A DNA stretch of 24,693 nt from Mnemiopsis leidyi (lineage: Eukaryota > Ctenophora > Tentaculata > Lobata > Bolinopsidae). The stretch spans positions 357,279 to 381,971 of the forward strand of contig JH152665.1 in NCBI GenBank assembly GCA_000226015.1, given 5' to 3'. This document shows positions 1 through 10,129 of the stretch, piece by piece. Under the pieces are notes generated by a model. That model was not told the origin of the DNA, did not search any database, and saw only the letters and a program-made list of their open reading frames with translations. Each line of letters opens with the position of its first letter. The stretch's first letter is position 1. The translations under genes and the position numbers were made by a program.

Positions 1-969
<969 letters not shown>

Positions 970-1023
970 CTACGGGGAACCTCTTCCGGGATATTTTAAA
1001 GATTGTTCATAGCTCCTCCGGGG
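970..1023 (-). CDS. Possible last exon of the Ser-rich gene (tentative)
   Basis: On the minus strand a pyrimidine-rich acceptor (TGTCATTCTCAG) opens a 17-codon frame that reads PRRSYEQSLKYPGRGSP and then a TAG stop. Its phase 0 start matches the phase 0 end of the exon at 2225-2319. Composition (Arg, Ser, Pro) fits that gene, but the exon is very short and a chance match is quite possible. Confidence 0.22.
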   Translation of the reverse strand, partial: PRRSYEQSLKYPGRGSP

Positions 1024-1102
1024 CTGAGAATGACAGGACTGTGTTTCATAGCAGGTTAGTGGTATACATACAACAACATATTACCAAAGTTCCGAGTGCA
1101 GA

Positions 1103-1196
1103 GGCTATATGATCACGCTATATTGCGCTATATCACGCTATATTACGCTATATCACTCTGAATCATGCTATATTACGTTATATCTAAGGCTATATA
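1103..1196. repeat. Degenerate tandem repeat, CACGCTATATTACGCTATAT type
   Basis: A word of about 10 bp, ending in GCTATAT and preceded by CAC, TTGC or TTAC, recurs seven to eight times with drift. Confidence 0.8.
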
Positions 1197-1932
1197 GTAT
1201 TTAAACTTGTACAAACAAACAATATATACCTTCACACAACACACGTTTCTATAGTGTTGATAAAGTACCGCACTATAAAACTATGACCAATAAACCACTA
1301 CTAAAGCTATATTATACTACAACTATACTACAACTATACTAAACTCAGCTACCAGAAACAATCATAACGAGTACTTAGTCAAATAACTGTCGATTCTCAG
1401 GGTATAGGTCCAAAAAATGTGAATAAAATCGGACGTTTCTATTTTCCGAAACAGAATCAAACACAAACACACACTCAGAGACGAAAATGTCAAATCAAAT
1501 ATGCGCTCTATTTTAGACACATCGCAATGGCTTGCAGAGTTAATTGCAATTATTCAATTTGAATCAATTAATGTGAAACCAAAACGCTCTCAATCTATCC
1601 ATGCAGCAATTATTACATCCGCACGATGTTACGAGTGGAACTGGAAGTACTGCAGCTCAAATTCTCTGAATTATAAATTTTAATTATGAATAGCTTACGG
1701 ACATTTTGAAATTTTAAATGTATTATCAACAGTAAAACTAGTTCAAATCAAGACAGCGATCAGCGATCATTTAGGTTATAAGGATATTTTCTTATAATTG
1801 GATCAGATATTTAATTTTAAAATCATTTGATGAACTCAGAAATTCGGTAAAATTATAAATTCCAATTCCAATATATCTATGATATAAGAATCTGTTGAAC
1901 AACTTGCAGATAACTGGGTATTAGAGAGGTGA

Positions 1933-2026
1933 TGTGCTTTGTAAAATTTAACTATTTAACTTTGTGTGCTTTGTAAAATTTAACTATTTAACTTTGTGTG
2001 CTTTGTAAAATTCAACTTTTTAACTT
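1933..2026. repeat. 32-bp tandem repeat, about 2.9 copies
   Basis: The word TGTGCTTTGTAAAATT begins at 1933, 1965 and 1997, each followed by an AACTATTTAACTTT-like half. The last copy has diverged. Confidence 0.92.
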
Positions 2027-2224
2027 TTTGACATGTCATGTAAGTTTTACAGTAAACTTGACAGTTAGACCAGTCCAGCAAGTGAAACACAAACAAACAC
2101 CGCGTTTATAACGGTGAGAAAATGTACAGTGTACAGTTACAGTCCAAATACTTATACACCCGAATACCTGAATACAATCTCCCAAACTCTCAAACAAAAT
2201 TTTACTGAACAAAGAAAGACTTAC

Positions 2225-2319
2225 AGATAGCGAAAGTTTGGAAGGAACGTCGTGAGAAATACGCCCGTTTGGAGTAGCTGGCTCGACAGTAACTATCTCC
2301 GAACTCCTTCCACTGGATC
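2225..2319 (-). CDS. Ser-rich gene exon (31 codons)
   Basis: Acceptor CTCGTTTCAG and donor GTAAGT are both strong. The reading includes EIVTVEPATPNGRISHDV. The first two bases complete a Gly codon from exon 2545-2639, and it ends in phase 0. Confidence 0.5.
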
Positions 2320-5300
2320 CTGAAACGAGCAGGTCACTTTGGTTGTCACGTGTGTCGTCACGTGACGTGTGTTTTAACACGTGTTTCAAGTGTGTTGTCA
2401 CGTGACGTGTTTTTAAACACGTGCTGCCAAGTGTGCTATCTCTTGGTAATCACGTTCAATTTCACGTATGTATCACGTGTATTGTCACGTGATATGTTAC
2501 GTGTAATGTCAATTAGAATGTACAAGAAGCACACAGAAACTGACCTAAACTGTCGATGGAGACAGAACGTCTATACTTGTTTGCTATCTTTTCTATTTCA
2601 GTGTGGTTTATCCTGCTGCTGCCTCCTGTCTGCAGGCCGCTTGTCCGAGATAAACTGTTTGAAATGAAGTATACAATGAAGTATAAAATAACGTGAACTT
2701 AAATTCTAAATAACTCAAATAATGAGTTGTCCGAGATAAACTGTTTGAAATGAAGAATGAAAAAAGTAAACTTCAATTCTAAATAACTCAAATAATGATC
2801 TACAGTTTCGTATTTATTCGGATAATATCTTCACAATATTATATTTACAGTGCCACGTTGATAGGTACTATGTTGGGTACTATAAACACAAATATAATCC
2901 TAGTACATTCTGTAATTCTAACCTGGACGAAGCTAGCCGGGAGTGGCCAGAGCTACTATACGACCCGTAGTGTCTGGAGCCAAGGGTGGAACTTCCATTA
3001 CTGAAACATTCGACATTGTAAAATCTATTGACATAAGGAAGTATTGTTTAAAATGTATTTTCGAAAATTCTGTTTACTCTTTGGGGATAAAATCTATAAG
3101 GTTAATCCACTTCATTTCCGTAAAGCTATTTCAACAAAAAATAAAAAGGAATTTTTGGCTTTATATTGCTTGAGTGCTGCAATTTCATTTTAATTCATCA
3201 ATTTTATATCTATCAGAAGAATGAAAAATTGCTTTAAGATAGTACTTTAGCTTCATGAGTGATGTCATGTATTAAATCACGCAGAACTAAAAAGAATGAC
3301 CTCCCTTTAAATTAACAATAAATTTATGCATGTGTCTGACAAATTTCCTATATTGGCAAATTCACGAGCTCTTAGGCTATTAGAGAAAGTACTTTCATGC
3401 CAGATTGCATATTATCACGAACACTAAATACTCATGTTACATGTATGAGAGTATACCAAGTGTATATAACCATACTGCCACTGACATGAACAGTTCTACT
3501 GAGACAAAAAATGTCGGTGTGATATAACTCAAATAATATGAGGATTGAAGAGTCTTAAACTTAGAGGCTCACACAGAAGTCAGAACAAATGTATTGTATT
3601 TGATGCGAAATATTTGAATTTATACTAGTAAATGATATGATTTCTGGTCAGCAGTTATTGTATTATTACTTTAAGCCAATATTTATAACTGCAAAGATTA
3701 TCTACTAATGAGAACTGTTAATTGCAATGCATGTCTTAGCAGTTTCAGTGATTTAGCACAATCTAGCAGATAACATGCTACTGTGGAATTTAAGGCAGCT
3801 GAAAGATTGATAAAGCATCATGATTGCAGCATGTTCACTTAGCAAAAAAATTGCAGCTAACCTAACACTGCTGCTTTGACAGAGGCCAGAAGTGTTATAC
3901 AGACCACTGTCCTTACTACCAGACAAATCTTTAAAACTGTGGAAATGTGTGGAATAAGTTTTAGTTTTAGGGTCCATGTAATAGCAATCATTGCTTGCAA
4001 TTAGTAGGTACCGGTTTTTGGTAACCCTTTGAATTTACAGTTGGTACATTCTTGTGTCGAATTTGATTATTTCAATTAATGCCTGTAAACTGTGAAATCT
4101 GATAATATTAATAATCTCTGCAAAAATATCTAACAGGATGTGATATGAAGTATGCTGGTGTTGAAACCTACATACCTGTCAGACTTTGAAGTAGTGAATT
4201 AAAAATGGGTATTGGATAAGTGTAGTGAAGCTTATAATTTGGCTACCTTTCACTTAGTTTTGATTTGCTTCCAGTTCTTTTTCCAGACAGGATTGACAAT
4301 GAGTGTGATTGTGAGTTCAAATCAACAGACTTAGACGATGACTTTGGTAGTTTGCTGGCACTTGATGAAGAGGATTTGTTAGTCAGTGTTTTCTTTGGAG
4401 AAGTTGTGAGTTTGTGAGTGTCACTCTCCACATTTGATGAAGGGGATTTAATGGTCCGTTTGACTGCCACCGTATCAGATTTAACTGAATTGATAAATAA
4501 TCCAATTGAGGAGGACCCTAATATGATGAATATATTTTGAAATTGTAGAATTCATTCATAAAATATGATATTAACTAAAAATCTAAAATTTAGTACACTG
4601 TTTCTGATAACATTATGAAAGTTGACATTACAATTTACATCTTATTGTAACACATTGGCCTTCCCTTCCCCAACCTAATCAGTATATTACAGTAAGACCA
4701 TAAACATTAATACAAAATAGATCGATTGAAATAAAGCAGTTTCGTTCAGAAAAGGTTGATGCATAGGCACAACTTCCACATTTACAAGCAGAGAGGTCAT
4801 CACATTACAAAAATTTTATAAAATTTCAATCTAACCTGGAGCTACTTTGAGAACTGAGAGAAGACCTAGGCTGTGCTCTGTAACTAGAGCGATATGTTGA
4901 TGTCACACTCCCCGTACCTGTTAAGTAGCTTGAAGATGAAATAGCAGTACCCAACAGTAATTAAAACTTGTTTATATTAATGGCATAGAATTATATTGGC
5001 TTAAAATTTTATCATTTGTTTATTTTCTTTGTATATTTTTAGATTGTTGTATCAACCAGAGAAGCTGGAAAGGGGAAGCTGAATTGAAGATCACCATGAT
5101 TTTATTCAATTAGTTTTTCTAACTTGAAATGGAAGGTAAGGTAGGGAGAATACTTGACGAAGTCCGATCGTTTGTTCTCAGATGTCTTGATGTAGAAAAA
5201 CTGCTATTGTTGAACTCAACCATCTCTTCTCAATAAGCATTTTATCTATAGAATAGAAGTAATTATGATCCAATGAAGAAAATTTTTGATTATATCTATT

Positions 5301-7159
5301 ATTTAGATGTATAATATTTCAAAATGCGGTTAAAATTACAATATTACACTGAAGGGCGATTATTATAAAAACGAAGGGACAATTTTGCAAGATTAACTGT
5401 GGGACTAGCAAAATCATGCATTTGGTTTAAAATCTTCATTATTTATTCCGATTTATGGGCCATATTTTCACAAATGGCTCCCAGTAAGCCCTTATACCTA
5501 GGGTGCCACTTGGGGGCGCCTTTTTACCGCTGAGGATCCCCATATTGGCTACAGCTACAACGTTATCTAGGATCTTTTAAGTACAGTGCAACTTCAGTAC
5601 AACAGTAAAAGCCTGGAACGCCTTCATAAGGGGGAGCCAAATTATCATAAGAATTTGGAACAACTTTGCAAGATTAATTGCACGACTAGCAAAAAAGCAT
5701 ATTTGGTTTTTTAACTTCGCTATGTATAAATAGATTTTTTGGTCATCTACATTATGAAATGTGAAATATGTTTGTTTGTTGGTCTGTCACGGACCATATA
5801 TGGTTAAGTTTTGGCTTTGGTTAGGTGTTAAATACCATATTTGGTGATTGTTAAGGCGAATGTGTGTTTAAGTAACTGTAACATATACATTCTGATTAAT
5901 GTTTTTTCATGCAGTAAAAAGGATAAGGTTGTATTTTACATTGCTAGGGCGATACGGGTACTGGTTGTTTGTTTGATTGTTTGTCACGGACCATATTTGG
6001 TAAAGTTTTGGTTTTGGTTAGTAGATTAGTACCATATTTGGTGATTGTTAAGGCGCCCACGTGCAAATTGTTAGCAAGAAACATGGTAACAGGAAAGTGC
6101 AAGTGCAGGGTAATAGTTATGCTTCTAGATGCCCAAATATCGATGTGTGTCTAAGTGAGTGTAACTTACGTTCTGATTAATGTTTTTTGATGTGGTAAAA
6201 AGGATCAGGTTGTATTTCACGTTGTCCAGGCGATGCGGGTCCTGGAATTTCGGCCCTAGGCCGGGTTTCCAGCTAGTAATTTCATAAATTGCTGAGCAAT
6301 TACTAATCCCTGTAATCCCTTACATCAGGGGCACCTCTTGGTGGCGCCTTTTTACCACCGAGGGGCGCCTTTTGGCTGTACCTACTATATTACACCACTG
6401 GGTATTCCACAAAGTTTTCTGTTTAAACGAGATAGATTTACCATATGATTAGTTATTTACTAGAAAATTAACCTTCTAAATTTTGAGAAATAGTATATAC
6501 CCCTTGCTATAGTACATCATTGTTGGTTATTGTTGAACTTTTAGAATGTACAAATAACAGGCGGGCAATGAAAACAATTTGATAAACCTAAAGTTAAGAG
6601 AAACACAGCTTGGTAACCCCACATGGGAGCAAAATTCAAAATATGAGAAAAAGATTAAGTGCATGAACTGCAACGATATGCATTAATCTCACATACTATC
6701 AAATTGTTTTTACTAATTTTGAGTTTTACTAGAATTAGTGTGGTATCTACCCCGACTTTCTATGCAGAAGATCGGTGGTTCGATTCCCTGATCCGTCAAT
6801 CCTAGAGGAGTGCGCTAAGGGCATTTGCCTATGCAATCTTCTTCGGTCGACTCAGCCGAATGACCGGGAAACCGTGATTGAGGGTTAAATGAGGAGGGTC
6901 TCCTCTAAAAGATCTAGAATCTTCCTGGAGCCCCTTCAGTATAACTGTAAAAGCCTGGGTACAGGTGTAACAAATATAAATATATAAATAATTCATAGCT
7001 TCATAATGAAACTAAAAAAATGAAACTAAAAATTTATATTTTCATTTCTTTATTCACAATAGATTAAAAGTTACTACCAGATGGTAGGCATCACAGTGCT
7101 TACTTTTCAGGTTCCAATGCACTACTAACGTATCGAGGACGTATATTCAGGTGTCTGAG
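2225..7159 (-). CDS. Unrecognised Ser/Lys/Arg-rich protein gene, partial
   Basis: I do not recognise this protein. Four minus-strand exons join without phase error: 4247-4517 (ends phase 2), 2923-3000 (2 to 2), 2545-2639 (2 to 1) and 2225-2319 (1 to 0). Less certain upstream candidates are 7104-7159, 5154-5185 and 4836-4917, which join each other in phase, but 4836-4917 does not join 4247-4517, so a short exon between them would be needed. The predicted chain is about a quarter Ser, with Lys and Arg, runs such as SSSSSASKLPKSSSK and SRHYGSYSSSGHSRL, and one more structured stretch, IEKIANKYRRSVSIDSL. This looks like a disordered, phosphorylatable, possibly cytoskeletal region, which is inference only. 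All splice sites are GT-AG. Several tandem repeats lie right at its exon edges. Confidence 0.5.
2342..2495. repeat. CACGTG-rich tandem repeat within an intron
   Basis: Seven CACGTG palindromes lie in about 150 bp, partly as two copies of a 40-bp unit made of GTCACGTGACGTG followed by a TTTTAA-centred inverted repeat ending in ACACGTG. It fills most of the intron between exons 2225-2319 and 2545-2639, starting 23 bp from the acceptor. Confidence 0.85.
2545..2639 (-). CDS. Ser-rich gene exon
   Basis: The reading contains RINHTEIEKIANKYRRSVS and ends at a GTCAGT donor in phase 1. The acceptor used here (GGACAAG) keeps frame with exon 2923-3000. A nearby alternative acceptor (CCTGCAG, exon start 2629) would not. 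Confidence 0.5.
2641..2797. repeat. Two-copy direct repeat of about 86 bp next to a splice acceptor
   Basis: TTGTCCGAGATAAACTGTTT occurs at 2641 and 2727, followed by matching AATTCTAAATAACTCAAATAATGA. The first copy begins at the 3' splice site of exon 2545-2639. Confidence 0.9.
2923..3000 (-). CDS. Ser-rich gene exon
   Basis: Acceptor GAATGTTTCAG, donor CCAG|GTTAGA. The reading is rich in Ser, Gly, Arg and Tyr (LGSRHYGSYSSSGHSRLASS). Phase 2 at both ends. Confidence 0.5.
3001..4246. other. Probable intron, no feature recognised
   Basis: AT-rich DNA without a convincing exon. A 74-codon minus-strand open frame at 3753-3977 has no splice support and unremarkable composition. Confidence 0.45.
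4247..4517 (-). CDS. Ser/Lys-rich exon (about 90 codons)
   Basis: The reading opens at acceptor TCATATTAG and runs through SSSIGLFINSVKSDTV and SASKLPKSSSKSVDLNS. The donor AAAG|GTAGCC lies just before an in-frame TAG at 4243-4245. Splicing there keeps the frame into exon 2923-3000, which argues that the stop is intronic, although termination at 4243 is an alternative. Confidence 0.55.
4836..4917 (-). CDS. Probable Ser/Arg-rich exon
   Basis: Acceptor TACTTAACAG and donor CCAG|GTTAGA bound an open frame reading SVTSTYRSSYRAQPRSSLSS. It runs from phase 1 to phase 2. Its end does not match the phase 1 start of exon 4247-4517. Confidence 0.42.
5154..5185 (-). CDS. Possible short exon of the Ser-rich gene
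   Basis: A 32-nt frame (HLRTNDRTSS) connects 7104-7159 to 4836-4917 in phase. The acceptor (ACATCAAG) and donor (GTATTC) are weak, so this rests mainly on phase. Confidence 0.22.
5356..5745. repeat. Diverged direct repeat, about 90 bp, copies near 5356 and 5640
   Basis: TTTTGCAAGATTAACTGTGG and CTTTGCAAGATTAATTGCAC head two similar segments that also share GACTAGCAAAA, CAT and TTTGGTTT. They are about 285 bp apart, which suggests an old tandem or nested element. Confidence 0.7.
5497..6378. repeat. Repeated GGCGCCTTTTTACC block at both ends of an element-like region
   Basis: Segments at about 5497-5552 and 6325-6380 share TGGCGCCTTTTTACC-like cores, a GAGG(A/G) run and TTGGCT. They bracket the duplicated blocks between them, as nested mobile-element remnants would. 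Confidence 0.6.
5785..6245. repeat. Direct duplication of a roughly 190-bp block
   Basis: GTCACGGACCATAT occurs near 5787 and 5983, each followed by GGTTAAG or GGTAAAG, TACCATATTTGGTGATTG and TTAAGGCG. Then TTCTGATTAATGTTTTTT recurs near 5891 and 6171. The second copy carries about 80 extra bases that include a CACGTG. Confidence 0.85.
6735..6972 (+). mobile_element. tRNA-derived SINE-like element
   Basis: A polymerase III box B word, GGTTCGATTCC, lies at about 6777. It is followed by a non-tRNA body and an AAATATAAATATATAAATAA-like tail. The 3' part (CTTCAGTATAACTGTAAAAG) has a diverged partner at about 5593-5620, which supports dispersal. I cannot assign a box A or target-site duplication with confidence. 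Confidence 0.5.
7104..7159 (-). CDS. Candidate exon, LRHLNIRPRYVSSALEPE
   Basis: Acceptor CAGTCCCAG and the good donor GAAAA|GTAAGC bound an 18-codon frame ending in phase 2. It would be the most upstream exon found for the Ser-rich gene. The protein match is unknown and the exon is short. Confidence 0.35.
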
Positions 7160-7860
7160 CTGGGACTGGCTTAGTTGTGTTAATTCATAGCTTTTGAACA
7201 ATCGTGTCGGTATACTTAAACTGTTACATCTGCCACTATTGTACTAATTATGAGTGGTATTTATTTCATGTTAAGTTCAGATATTCAGTAGGATATTTTG
7301 GGCTTTGTCTTGAAGCTTACAAGCAACTTTTAAATTATGTGATTCTAAAACGATTGATGAATTTGGCCTATCTATAAGCTATATAGCCGTTTTATGGCAA
7401 ATTTATTAATTAAAGAACTCACTGCATGTTTGCAAATAAATGTTTCTATCCAATAAAACTAGCTTATTGTAGCTTGTAGCTTAATTTTATGTCTTAAATA
7501 TTTGCCTATTTAATTTCACGTTGCATAGTCCATTTCTAATTTCAAATATGATATCCCTTTTTGCTAAACCAGTGTAGCCTATAGTGAAATATGTTATTAT
7601 AAATTACATTATGATACAGCAGTTTCAATTCCCCATATAAAGAGAATAAAGAGCTCTATAGAAATATAAAAATCATATGCAAAACCGAATTAAAGAGGGT
7701 TCATCTAACATAGAAGTCTAATAAATTTAGGTCAAGTTCTGAAATAAAATCTTGTTGTCGGTAGACGGATATAATCTCGTCAAAAATCTTGACATTTTTG
7801 TTTTTCTGAACCCCCTGACTGCCATCAATCATAAATGTCGTTTTGAGGAGCTCAAATATT
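7160..7860. other. No feature recognised
   Basis: AT-rich DNA with no supported exon and no clear repeat. Confidence 0.4.
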
Positions 7861-7862
7861 AA

Positions 7863-8046
7863 TTTTCTTTTGAGGTATCCGATCCCATGATGTTAGGGTA
7901 AGATTGATTAAGCTTCGTAGAAAGCTTTTGTGCCAGGAAGGCGGTGGCTTCAGGAGCAATACCTTCGGTAGTTGACATGACAAACGGAGAAAAGTTTGCC
8001 TTTTCCACTTGGATGATTTTTGGAGATATTTGGTCTTCTTCTCTTT
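7863..8046 (-). pseudogene. Decayed retroelement polyprotein fragment
   Basis: A minus-strand frame reads QVEKANFSPFVMSTTEGIAP and then EATAFLAQKLSTKLNQSYP before ending in a stop. From memory, a similar F-S/T-P-x-V-x-S-T-x-G-G-x-x-P/R-A block followed by a K-x-L repeat occurs near the C-terminus of many reverse-transcriptase-related ORFs in marine invertebrate genomes. The fragment is closed by stops on both sides, so it is a remnant. Confidence 0.45.
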
Positions 8047-8074
8047 TTCATGTCATCTGTACATGCTTTGTTAT

Positions 8075-8690
8075 TGCTACACGTTGCATAGCCCTGCTGC
8101 CGCGAAGCGGCAGCCTCCGGCGCGCGCCGGGTCACAACGTGAGACAACTTTGTTAGACGTTGCCTGACCTGCTGTCGCGTCAACGGGCGATGCGCGTTTA
8201 GAATTTTTAGAATTTCGCCAGGCCAGAAATGCGTGAGAGCGCGTGATGCAGCCTAGCTGCGACAGTATGTTATCAACCTACAAGGCGTCGCGCGATCACC
8301 ACCACACATGACACCAGTTGTACAGCAGCGCGCACCCTACCGTCATTTTAATCTCCGACCCTCATTCGCTTCCCTTCGAATACAGAATAAGGGCCGGGTC
8401 GGACAAACTCAGACATTACCACCAGAGGTTTAATTGCTACACGTTGCCTGGCCCTGCTGCCTCGAAGTGGCAGCCTCCGGCGCGCGAAAATTAAACATTA
8501 AAAATGGGCCGCAACGCAAACCACATGTGCCTATGCACGCTACGCACGCGACGTCTGTTGTCGCGCGCTAAAGGGCTTTGCACAATTTGGTTAGTATAGA
8601 GCAACGCTCGCGCGCCTGAAGACATCAGTCTTTGTTGCTCCGCGATCGGGGGCTGCCACTTCGCGGTAGCAGGTCAGGCAACTTCTGACA
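8075..8690. repeat. GC-rich hairpin repeats, three main copies and one partial
   Basis: A unit of about 45 bp, starting CGTTGC and containing GCTGCCGCGAAGCGGCAGC (8-bp stem, GAA loop), lies near 8083 and 8441 in direct orientation and near 8646-8690 inverted. A partial copy lies near 8157. The surrounding 8.1-8.9 kb is rich in CpG and GCGC, unlike the AT-rich neighbours, suggesting an inserted element. Confidence 0.75.
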
Positions 8691-8988
8691 ACAGCAGTGC
8701 GCACCTTCCCGTCATTTTACTCTCGAAATCGAATTGCGAATTAGGGTCTTGTCTGACTTTGTCCGCGGCAATATACTGGTTTACTTCAGCAGGAGAGCAG
8801 AAAACGAGGAGAGCAGAAAACTGCGAGCCGCGCGCGGGTCGGGTAACATCTCGACAAATTTTCTGCTTTTAGAAATAGAATGTGTTTTTTCACATTTCTT
8901 TGTCTTACAGAAATCCAGAAAAACTAAAACTAAGACATGAGACAATATTAAAAAATTTCAAATTCCGTTTCAAATGGTCAGTTTATTA

Positions 8989-9203
8989 GGAACGGTATTC
9001 GTGGGGAGAAGTCTCAAATTTTCAATGATAAAACACCTTATTTCTCAAAATTTATTGGCTCTGTCTTACTCTTAGTTCTGGGTAGTGAAATACTCCCAAA
9101 TGGTCCAAGGGACACAGATTGACCTCCAAAAACAAAGGTAGAAGCATTACATTTGGAGAAACGGGGTTTGAAATTTGAGACACCTCCCCACGAATACCGT
9201 TCC
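8989..9203. mobile_element. 215-bp MITE with long terminal inverted repeats and TA target sites
   Basis: The ends GGAACGGTATTCGTGGGGAG and its complement (CTCCCCACGAATACCGTTCC) are a perfect 20-bp inverted pair, and similarity continues to about 37 bp (TCTCAAATTT). TA flanks both ends (8987-8988 and 9204-9205), the usual target of Tc1/mariner elements. There is no coding capacity, so it would need a transposase in trans. Confidence 0.85.
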
Positions 9204-10009
9204 TAATTACTTTCGATTAAAATTTTACTTGAAGTTGAAACAGTAATACTTATACTTATAGTTATCAATAGAATGTCATTTATCGTTTCAATAAATAGGT
9301 TTCACATTTCAGCCTGCTACAAAACTTAATCCTACTTCACATTCATTGATTTGCTTTATTTTTCCTCGAAATATGGTAAGAACAATTGTTCACCTCTAAT
9401 TCCAGCGCAACCTTATCAAATTCATTCCTACTCGAAGAGAAAGAGGACTTCACTTAAAGAAAATAATGGAAATGTGGTCGGCCGAATAGTCGATTTGGAT
9501 AAGAGTATTTGTTAAGGTAAGTTAAACCATACCGATGATATTTGTCACTGTAATTAAATGCCAGTACTCAATACAATACAAAATAAATTAAAAATAAACT
9601 AAAAATGAAAATCTAAAATCAGCTCGTCCTAAGTGCAATTTTTTATTCAGTATACAAGAATATATGTCATGATCGCATTAAGATACTTATCATTATCAAG
9701 CGGTATCATTCAGCACCACGCCCGCGCTTCGCACTACGAAGGAAATACAATCAACCACGTGCTATATAGTTTTAAATGTAATTCGCTCATATGAAAGTCG
9801 CAATGATTGTTTAATCTCACGATAATTTTCTTCAATTCACACCTTAAGTTTCCCAAAAGATCACAATAATTTAAGGAAGCGAAAAAGTAAAAATTGTGAT
9901 AGGATTTTTGAGAAAATATTACAATCTTAATCTGAATTTTAGCGCAGCTTAATCACTAACTTTAATTACTTAAATTAATTAGCGACCTCCCGTGGTACAA
10001 AACTAAAGT
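9204..10009. other. DNMT1 3' flank and probable 3' UTR
   Basis: No further coding exon is seen. The 3' UTR of DNMT1 probably extends from 10009 downward. A candidate poly(A) signal is at 9642-9647. Confidence 0.4.
9642..9647 (-). terminator. Candidate poly(A) signal of DNMT1
   Basis: AATAAA on the minus strand, 363 bp past the stop. AT-rich DNA makes chance hexamers common. Confidence 0.25.
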
Positions 10010-10129
10010 CTAATTCACGTCTAATTTCGACTCAACTTTAAGTTCCTTTCTCTGTGATACCACTCTGAGACACTTCGCAATTTCGTCCCCGATCGCTCTT
10101 GCCAAAGGTGGGGGAACAGCATTACCGAT
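10010..10129 (-). CDS. DNMT1: DNMT1 last exon, motif X and stop
   Basis: Acceptor ATATTTCAG leads to [17 protein letters not shown] and a short basic tail ending in DVN and TAG. Motif X helps bind S-adenosylmethionine. Confidence 0.95.
   Translation of the reverse strand: MGNAVPPPLARAIGDEIAKCLRVVSQRKELKVESKLDVN

Larger units (their letters stand above)
1024..2224. other. Intronic or intergenic AT-rich DNA with two tandem repeats
   Basis: No convincing exon. It holds the CTATAT-type repeat at 1103-1196 and the 32-bp repeat at 1933-2026. If the exon at 970-1023 is real this is an intron of the Ser-rich gene. Confidence 0.4.

Noticed and set aside
2036..2401. 121-codon minus-strand open frame as a single gene
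   Set aside because: Only its middle part is bounded by good splice sites; the remainder covers the donor side and a CACGTG repeat. I use the 95-nt exon at 2225-2319 instead.
4243..4470. Start at 4470 and stop at 4243 as a complete 75-residue protein
   Set aside because: The frame extends upstream to a splice acceptor, and a donor just before the stop joins the next exon in phase.
7950..8183. 77-codon minus-strand open frame
   Set aside because: Overlaps the retroelement remnant in a different frame and extends into the GC-rich hairpin repeat.
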